From Spisula solida (lineage: Eukaryota > Mollusca > Bivalvia > Venerida > Mactridae): a stretch of 64,000 bases of DNA. Location: the NCBI GenBank assembly GCA_947247005.1, contig OX365948.1, positions 52,869,401 to 52,933,400 of the forward strand. The letters run 5' to 3'. How positions within the stretch are numbered: position 1 is the first letter of the stretch; every line of letters begins with the position of its first letter. The notes under the pieces are model-generated. The model saw only the letters and a program-made list of their open reading frames with translations, made no database searches and had not been told where the DNA came from. Both the position numbers and the translations under genes were made by a program. Of the stretch, positions 55,539 to 64,000 are shown piece by piece.

Positions 55539-57360
55539 AAACTCTGCATGTCGTTTTCAAAGAAACAACCTGGCTTATGCTGGACACCGAAATTGCAGAT
55601 GGGCACATACACAATGAACAGTTTTACAGAATGCACGATGACCAAATTTGTTTGTATTTTTCTTGGGATGGACAGCAACAAATGTAACTGGGGGCTTAAA
55701 TGTTTTATAGTGCAATAAACCTCACACCCTAATCAGAAGTCAGAGCAACAAGAACGCAATATTACCGGTATATATACGTTTACACATAACGTATCAACGT
55801 CAAATTATGCAGATACTGAGGAGCACAACAGCTGGCCCAAAGTTGTGGAGACGGTACAAACAGTTGAATAATAAAGAGGCTTAGAAACTTTGGAATGTTG
55901 ACCGGAAGCCAGGCCCGGGTCCAGAAATTTTCGAGTGCGGGGGGGGCACAGCTAGCTATTGAGATGATACGGTGGGGAGGGTGCGGGAGGGGCAAAGATT
56001 TTTTCACTTTTCGACTTAAAATCATGCAATTTCCTGCACTTTAAGCTTTTAAAATCAGAAGTAAAGGTACTAAAAGTGTACTGCTACATCGACAGAAAAT
56101 ACGACGAGTAACAATTATTAGAATATAACCCACATTATGAGCCAATGAAAACGCCACATTTTCGCGGTTAAATGAAAATTTAATCATTAAAATTTTCTCT
56201 TAACAGACTTGACGTCATGCGTTGGCGCTAATTTCTATCGGCCAATCAGAATGCAGAATGTTATATTCTAAGTTAGTTAGAACATATTAAGTAAATTTTA
56301 ATGACTAAAAAGGACTCGCTTCGCTTCGCTCGCTCCGCCCTTTTTAATCATTAAAATTTACTTAATATGTTCTAACTATAACTTAAAAGATAATTAATTT
56401 CTTTCAATTCCCTTAAATTTACAAACCAGGCGTCAAATTATTAAAATTCATGCTACATACAGTAATCAGACATCGAAAAAAAATTATGCAATTATTTAAA
56501 CAAATGTTTACTCCATTGAAGATTTTTTTCAAATAAGAACTTTAATTTTTTTAGTTAGACGTTAAATTATTGAAAGTGTAGGTCTACTGCTACAAATCAA
56601 AATACATAACCCATGAAATAAACAATATAAGATCTATAACTGAAAGTTTCCACAGGTTCAGATCGATTTTTAATAAAAAATCATGAAATTTCCGCTCTGT
56701 AACTTTAAATAAAAAAATTCAACTCGAGAGACATGAACTTTAAAAATGTGCCCCCCCCCCTTGCGAAGATTTTTGTCAATTTTGAATTTAAATCGTTTTT
56801 GCAGTTTTCATGTTCTAAAATCTCATGTGAAATTATTAAAATTGCATTGTAACATAATCAGTAATAAATCTATCAACAAGAAAATTTCGAAATGTAATTT
56901 AAGTTCTATCGTGTCACTATTATTAAATCGATCAGTTCACACATTATACAAGTGTATCAAACACCAGTGATCCCCTAAATCATGGTCATTTAGACGATTC
57001 AAAATATTTGTTAAGCGTCTGAATGATACAGATCGGGAGTAATTAGGGCCTGGATAAACAACAGGGGGCACATTTTATTGCACTCGCTTCCGTTATGTGT
57101 AATGATTAAAATACTGTGTACTTGTCGATCTTTGTTCACGTCAGTTAAATATATTTTGCTAATTCATTAATTAGAATTGAGGAAATTGCATATTTTTTAA
57201 TTTTGCCAAGACAAGGCTACCAAAATTTTTTATAGATGTAGGGCTCTTCTACATTGGTTTAATTCTAGGACCTATATATTACAGAACAATAAGTGTGTAA
57301 TGCTTTATCTAATTAGAATTAAATAAATGATTTTTTTATTTGGCCATTTGAATGCTCGAT
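55539..57360. other. Non-coding stretch, no gene recognised
   Basis: Apart from the hairpin at 56273-56381, AT-rich DNA with a C run near 56750. No exon-like sequence with protein similarity seen. Confidence 0.45.
56273..56381. repeat. Inverted repeat (hairpin) with about 42-bp arms
   Basis: 'gttagaacatattaagtaaa...ttttaatga' before, and its near-exact inverse after, a GC-rich centre 'ctcgcttcgcttcgctcgct'. Probably a palindromic MITE; the arms differ by a few bases. Confidence 0.75.
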
Positions 57361-57367
57361 TGGTTAT

Positions 57368-57450
57368 AATTAGGCGGTTCGCGCGCTTAGCGGCTTGAAT
57401 TAGGCAGTTCGCGCGCTAAGCGGCATGAATTAGGGGGTTCGCGCTAAACG
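57368..57450 (+). repeat. 30-bp tandem repeat, just under three units
   Basis: Unit 'attaggcggttcgcgcgct' plus 'tagcggcttga', repeated with small changes; unusually CpG-rich for this region. Confidence 0.8.
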
Positions 57451-57734
57451 CAGGATATTGAATTTGTCATCATCGCGCGCTTAAATTCAATGTTTGCTGA
57501 ATTCTCAGGCTTTCGCATGATTTTATTATGGCAGGCCTGCAACATCGACCCCCATTGACATACATGTATGGAGGCCAAAGAGAACAAAGGGAAAGGAAAC
57601 TCTTAGTATGACACCAGAGCGCATGATTCAGAGTCTGGCATTACAAAAATCACAGTCCATAATAATACACATGTATGTCCTGATAGAGTCACTAATAAAA
57701 TATGCTGTCCCGTCTAGGTAACCAAAACGATGAT

Positions 57735-58260
57735 GACAATCGGACAGGGAATGCAGCACTCAAGTTCACACAACAGAAACACATGAGCACGAAAAGCACA
57801 AAAAGGAACACAAAAAAGAAAAGAGAAAACACAGACCACAAGCATGCATACGTCACTATGTCCAACATAAAGTAATATACAAACGCCTATAGATATCTTC
57901 AACAAATTCAATAGTTGGTCCCCAGATTTGAAAAGAGGTACAAATATCCCAATCCTTAAGAAAGAGCTAGGAGTATCCAAAATACATTGACCATACTGCG
58001 AAGAGGGGCTTGCAATGTAACTAGCCTGGCTTCTGACACGTTCGTTCCTTTGAGGATCAAGATACGCACATATCACAGGAGATCGAAGGAAGCTTCCCAA
58101 GAACATGTTTTTTTAAATCTTGACCTGTATTGCCATGCAAGGGAACGTACCTTCGTTAAAGTTGGAGGGATGGACTTCAAAAAGATAACATATCGGACAA
58201 GGAAGGCAGCGCTCCATGTTGACGAACATCTCTCGTACATGTATACCATCGACTAAAGCG
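57735..58260 (+). repeat. 'cggacagggaatgcagcact' family, long copy
   Basis: Begins with the family sequence and is followed by about 450 bp of unknown origin. A 130-codon minus-strand frame covers part of it; I could not assign it to any protein, and the frame is interrupted relative to neighbouring frames. It could be a decayed retroelement. Confidence 0.4.
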
Positions 58261-58417
58261 TAGCAGTTTTGTACATGAGACAAAGAAGCTTGTACGGACC
58301 ATACTTTTTCCCTTACAGACAATAGTGTTGACTTTAACTGAGTTAGGTACATGCCAAAGTTGATTTAATCTTGCTTTAAAACAATTTGCCTTGGGTTCGT
58401 AGTTTGTTAAAACATGT

Positions 58418-58441
58418 GTATATATATATATATATATATAA
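58418..58441 (+). repeat. (TA)n microsatellite
   Basis: About 11 perfect TA dinucleotides. Confidence 0.95.
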
Positions 58442-61100
58442 ACTTGTAAAAACGTGTATGTTCTTTACGCATAAGCTGAATGTCTTTGATAAGTCTCAAT
58501 AATGAGCAGGCGCTCTTTACAATGTGTATATTATTTTACCTTTTTGTAGCCTACTCCTTAATTTTTGAAGAATAAATATTTTATCTTTGTCTACTATGTC
58601 AAATTCGTTTAGTATTTTATTACTATTCCCGATTGCAACTGGAAACCTCTTTCTGTACCAATTTTGCCTGATCGTTGAAAACGTGGACTTGTCTGCACTT
58701 TACATGTAGTGCAGTTTTCAGTACACAGAGCACGCAGAAGTCCATGGGCTCTAGATCAGGCGAAATTGATTAATTAGGTTGATATATTGAGCTGTGTGAC
58801 GTGGCATTCGCTGTTTTTTGTTGTCCGCGGTCCGTGTCCTTTCATACTGTCTCGACCATCTTTGGTGCGCTTTTGTCATTTGAAAATCAGAGCAAATACA
58901 GGAGGCTTGGTCTGAGCGGTTCGCGGCATTTTACGTGTCTGTGTTAGTGTCCTCCCGAGGTTCACACGAAACTTCATGGTTATGCCTTGATTGCCTTCAT
59001 GGTTATGCCATTTCCAGCGTAGTTTATTCCACAGGTAACTGTATCATTGATAGAGTAAAAATAAATTATATTATAAAATTTATGTTATCTTAAAAAGGTA
59101 CATTTGTACTTAAGTGGTCAGATTTTCATGGTATCAAAAACAAGAATTGGCTTTCAATATCTTCATAAAGTAATGACATTCGTAGACAAAATCGTTAGAA
59201 CTACCTCCATGCAAAATCCCATCGAAATTGATCAACTAATTGAAAAGTTAACCATGAAATGTATACTATGGTGTCCAGTCAGTCACTGAGGAGCATTCAA
59301 TAGAAACGACAATGCTATTCTAAACAAGAAAACAGAAAGTGAGTTCACGCCCTATGGGTTTATTTTCTTATTTATCGACGATTTTTAAATATTGATATCA
59401 AATTAAAGACGAAGCTCTCTAGTTTCTGATTATACCAGTATGAATGAAATTTTTATTAAAAACAAACTGCACCCAGTTACTGTGTGGTCAATTTCCAGCG
59501 TTATAAACCTTTCTAAGATATTATAAATTTAAATAAAATAAGAAATATCTTTAGAAAAGATATACAGCGTTGAGTTTAATGACAGTCTGTGATTGTTACA
59601 TGTATTTGTTCAATACATTTGCGAATGTAATTAGTTTTAATTAGTTTATATAACAAACGAAACTCTGTACATTTTTGTATTAAGACAGACAGTTCCCGTT
59701 ACTTATATAATATGAAGTAACAATTTATGGGGGATACTGACTGGAAAACATGCGCATATTAAAAAGTTAACTTTGAAAAGGATGAGCTAAAAGTTTGTCT
59801 ACCACACATGTGGCCAGCGGAGGGGTTTTGTTAACCTTTGATAACTTTTATCCACCTGTATAATTATAATAAAACTACTCTAAAAAATTGGGATGAACAT
59901 ATTAACATTTCAAAATACTGTTATAAAATTATAAAATATGCTATCATAACTTACAGACAATTAAGTTGACTGCACACTTAATATACCAAATAAAGAATGG
60001 TCCATGACATTTGTGCAGTTTACCCTAGAAACCTGCATTTTCACGTTATTGTATTCTTCTCATTAAAAACTAAGTGCACACCCCAAGTTTATATGTATAA
60101 TAAAATATTATTTTTGTTTTGATTTTGAAGTACATGATCTATTGATGTCAGGAAGTTTAATGAAAGCTTAGGACAAAACATGGTCACAGATATTGTTAAT
60201 TATGCATGTTGTTTTTACAAGATACAAAATACTGTTAATTTATTCAGTATCGGAGTATTCATGTAATCAACCATTTTTTCCAACAAACTAATTATTTGCA
60301 TTTTATTTTGTGTTTAGAAGTTTAAAACCAATTTAAAACAATAGTATTTTAAACACTGAACCGCCCTTGTTTACAATACTTGACCGACCGTCACATAACC
60401 TGCAGCTGGTATAGTAACAGGTCGCATAAAGTTCACTTAGAGTATATTGCACAACGAAAGCTATGGAATAACAGAAAGGCGAGTATAGTACTATAAGTTT
60501 AGCACAAGAGAACAGTGCAATAATTTAAGATCGAGCATAACCTTTTGTGAAAAGAATACAATATTATATTCTATCAAATTGTGGAATTTCATTCACCCCT
60601 GAGAAATTTATAAAGATTTCATTGGTTGTTAAAGTAGGTCAACATCAATGCTAGACAGCTAACGCTGAAATTATATTTTTTTGTTTACTCTTTATACATG
60701 ATACAGTTACCTGTGGTCCACTCAAGTCATATTTCCACTGGTGACTTGTTTTGGATCATAACACATAAAATGTAGCCTTTATGAAGTCGAAAGTTACTGT
60801 GCACGAACATCGGACAGTCATTTCCCGAAGCCGCATTAAAATTATACCTATATGTATTATCACTGTCCCGCCTATCTGATTATTGGTTTCTATGGCGACA
60901 CATTAAATAGCTTTCTAATATTCTGTTGGAAAATCCTTTTTACAATGATTCGCTTGAAATATGTTTTATATGGCAAATTGTGTTTGCATACTAATATATC
61001 TGCTTCAACATAAAAAGTTATGGCAAAAGTCTATATATGTTATCCAGGGAATAACGTTCATCAAAAGTTCAAGATACTTTATACAATTATATACTAGTAG
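58442..61100. other. Non-coding stretch, no gene recognised
   Basis: AT-rich. Scattered short frames only (up to about 60 codons) without recognisable similarity. Confidence 0.45.
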
Positions 61101-61109
61101 TGTTTCTTT

Positions 61110-61440
61110 TTACTTTTGGGTGAAGGGGTTCCGGGCCTAAATAGGAGGGGGGAATTGGCGCACGGAAAAGCTGAAAGGTGAATTTTTGCTTAATGTTCAA
61201 TTCTCCTTAAATATCTAGTTTGATTGCCTAATGGTGGTTTTTAAGCATGGAAGGTATAAAAAAACTTTATGGCATTTCAGCATTCATTTATCAACCCAAT
61301 TTACTTTATTTATGTGGAAAAAATTGAGCAAAACTCCAAGTAGAAAATTTGGAAATCTCGTGGGGGGAATATACGTAATACACGTGAAAAGGGACCTCAT
61401 ATCTCCATGTGTACATGTAATTTAGCGGGAAAAACATTGA
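61110..61440 (-). repeat. Interspersed repeat also present in HADHA intron 1
   Basis: Inverse of about 30200-30530: 'gaaaagctgaaaggtgaatt' here corresponds to 'aattcccctttcagcttttc' there, with matching 'aagcatggaaggt' and 'atggagatactaggcccctt' regions. Confidence 0.65.
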
Positions 61441-64000
61441 TACAATATTATCTGGGACGAAAATTTATACGAATCCTTATGGATGGAACTTATGAATATT
61501 ATTCAGGTGAACCACCCACGGTCATCAAGTAAATTCGTCCTTTTTATTCTAAATTTCATATGGATATAGATACGGCTAAAATGACTTAGCTACTAAATGC
61601 GAAGGGAAGTAACTGCTGTCACGATGTTTTATAAAAACAATTATGTGCGTTCTGCTGTATGGAACACCTTTACGAATCACCGATTTTATTTATCATTCAG
61701 GGTTTTAAAAGTTTGTTTTAATGTAGATTTCTAATTGTAAAAAATGTTTAAGTTGAAAATGTGTTCTTTTTAGCGATGTTATTCAAGATGATCGTAATAA
61801 TTCGGCATTTTCCGCCAACAAGCTCTTAAGTGTATGAATTCATCAATTGTGAGTCGGTCGATATAGCCGGATATGCCTACGCTGGTGTAAATGGGTCGAA
61901 ACCAAAACGATGGGGTGTATAAACGACACTTCTTTAATGTATATGTTTAGCAAAATACATAAAAGCTAGTATTGCAATGTGTGTTTATTGTTATTAAAAC
62001 TCGGAGACTGACGCCAAGTTGTTTTGCGAGTCAACTAAATGTTCGAGGGTTCCCGAAATCACACTTCCGGTAGTGGTACGGTAACATCACAATGACTGAA
62101 AACAGTCGTTGTAAGCCCCGCCCAACAGTTTGTAAATCACGCCCATACGGAACATTTACGCTTTGCGCACATATTATCATAAACGTTTAGGCTCGATCTA
62201 AAGATTCGTTTAAAACGGTTGTTTGTTTACAATTGTTGTTCAAGTATACAGTATTCTGTACTAGCCAGTTTTAAACGAATCTTAGGACGGCAAAATATAA
62301 GCACTAATTTCATCTGTAGTCTCTAGTCGTTTATACAATCATGAATGTTGACCCATTTTGAACACAGTATTTTTTAATAAAGAAAAATGTAATTCTAGCT
62401 AGTACAGAACATCGTTCTGATATATCGCTGGCTTATAATTAGAATGTCGTAATTACAAAATCAATAGTTTGAGAAAACAAGAAAAAACTGTCTGAAAACT
62501 ACTCTTTACTTATGGAAAAACCATCCTCATACATCAGTGGTTAGCTAAGTTCCCAGACTATCACAGGTGAAGAATACTCTGGTGAACGAGAATGGGAAAA
62601 ACAAGCTTTTTAAACTTCAGTTTGGTCAACATGACCACTTCCGATTTTCATGAAAATAGGTTCACAAAAGCACCTTGAGATGCAGATTTCAAATATGCAT
62701 GAGTCTTATAAGGGCTAAGCCAGCGATATACTCAGCAAAAAAAGTATCCACTTTTCATGTCTTCATATGGCTATACTTAATGAATAAATATTCAATGTAG
62801 CTATTGATCTGCCGACACTGTTTAAGAATTTCAGGGAAGGCAACACTGCAATACTGAACTCAAAGGGGAATATATAAATGATTTTGTTCAAACAGCATTA
62901 TGCTTTCTAAACCAATCTGATTAAGGGTAGCTGAACTGTTCGGATTATAAACATCAATGTGTGTACCATTGGTAAAGAAATCAATTTCGATATCAAAATG
63001 TCCAAAGTATCTTAAATAGCGCAGATTTAGTCAATCTTTGGTATGTTTCAAATGACCTCCCTCTGAATTAAAATAAGATCATTTTACCGTTGCGTTTGTG
63101 ATAAACTCTTAGCAAAAATTGTTGATTTCTTTAATTGTATTCGGCAAAAAAGGCGTTCATGAAAAAAAAGTTCGACAGTTTAATGGTCCGCTTGCTTCAT
63201 AGAAAGCATGTTGATACAAAATATGATACCGTATCTATATAGATATATAATGACATATATTGTTGAAATATGAAAAAATATTACTTTAAGTAATTTAATA
63301 TAAACCTCATAAGAGCACTTACATTTAAAAGTTTCCAATTAGTGTACACATGTCTAGACAATATTAGCAAACAAAATCCCAATATAACACAATATTTCTC
63401 TAGTTCCAACTATCCTTGGGGTGCTCGGGATAAAATAATTTTGATTACTAGAATATTTTAAGCACAATATCCATAGAAAGTACAATGTACACTTTATTGT
63501 TAGGGTTAGTGGCTTAATTAGGGCAAAGACCTAAATACACATTAGGTCTTTGATTAGGGTTCCTGATACAATATCACTATTTGTTTTCAAAAAAACAACC
63601 TTTTAGAAAATGTCTAAATTTCTCAGACCCTTTAATTTGTAGCTCTTTGTAGGATTATAAAGCCATTGATTAATTCCTCCAACCTGACTCGATCTGTTTG
63701 TAGCATTCCTTTTGGAAAACGAAAAGTAAAAATTTGGTGTGAATAGAAATTCAAACTTCCCTATCATGCCTATGGATACATTTGTTGTACATGCACGAAG
63801 TAGATTAATCATATAAATGTGCGTGGCAAAGATCATACACCGTATTAATTCTTTGGTGTATGTAATAATTTTTGAATTCTACAGTTTGATTCTTGAGAAA
63901 AGGGGCCTACCTAATGCATGTGAAAACATAATTATGTTTTCAATGCTTAAATATCTCACCACATTTTGATAATGCTTTTTTATAATGTGGGACAACTGCA
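61441..64000. other. Non-coding stretch, no gene recognised
   Basis: Contains two inverted-repeat pairs (62201-62216/62268-62283 and 62421-62435/62716-62730). Otherwise AT-rich with no supported gene. Confidence 0.45.
62421..62730. mobile_element. Possible 310-bp MITE
   Basis: Perfect 15-bp terminal inverted repeats TATATCGCTGGCTTA / TAAGCCAGCGATATA enclose about 280 bp of AT-rich, non-coding DNA. Confidence 0.55.

Noticed and set aside
57714..58106. 130-codon minus-strand frame with 'FVPLFKSGDQLL', reminiscent of reverse transcriptase
   Set aside because: The resemblance is a few residues only; the rest is low-complexity hydrophobic sequence, and neighbouring frames give equally plausible nonsense. 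It lies in a dispersed repeat.

Overview
This is animal nuclear DNA, most likely from a bivalve mollusc. It is AT-rich. Its genes have many short GT-AG exons scattered through long introns. The spacers and introns are full of the repeats typical of bivalve genomes: small elements with terminal inverted repeats, 'pearl'-like elements built on internal tandem repeats of about 145 or 173 bp, tRNA-derived SINEs, and simple repeats. The bivalve assignment is inferred from repeat style, the Mab-21 protein and protein similarity. The species cannot be read directly.

The core is a head-to-head pair encoding both subunits of the mitochondrial trifunctional protein of long-chain fatty-acid beta-oxidation. 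HADHA (alpha: enoyl-CoA hydratase plus 3-hydroxyacyl-CoA dehydrogenase) lies on the plus strand at 28102-49108 in 22 coding exons. I rebuilt it exon by exon into a continuous 763-codon frame, the same length as the human protein. HADHB (beta: 3-ketoacyl-CoA thiolase) lies on the minus strand at 27860-17982. Twelve coding exons (406 codons) were found. Only 241 bp separates the two start codons, so this is a probable bidirectional promoter. It contains one GTCACGTGAC palindrome.

The last roughly 66 codons of HADHB, which should carry the GHPFGATG and CAAGGQG catalytic motifs, were not found between 17981 and the window start. Either the last intron is longer than 17.9 kb or the assembly is broken there. 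A single-exon Mab-21/cGAS-like nucleotidyltransferase gene sits in that stretch on the opposite strand (11978-14167), so it may be nested in a HADHB intron.

Layout: 1-11.9 kb, repeats and unassigned DNA; 12.0-14.2 kb, cGAS-like gene; 14.5-17.9 kb, nested repeat insertions; 18.0-27.9 kb, HADHB; 28.1-49.1 kb, HADHA; 49.1-51.2 kb, HADHA downstream flank; 51.2-52.7 kb, a 43-bp minisatellite; 52.7-55.5 kb, a 2.8-kb element with 448-bp terminal inverted repeats; 55.5-64 kb, no gene recognised, a few hairpins and repeat copies.
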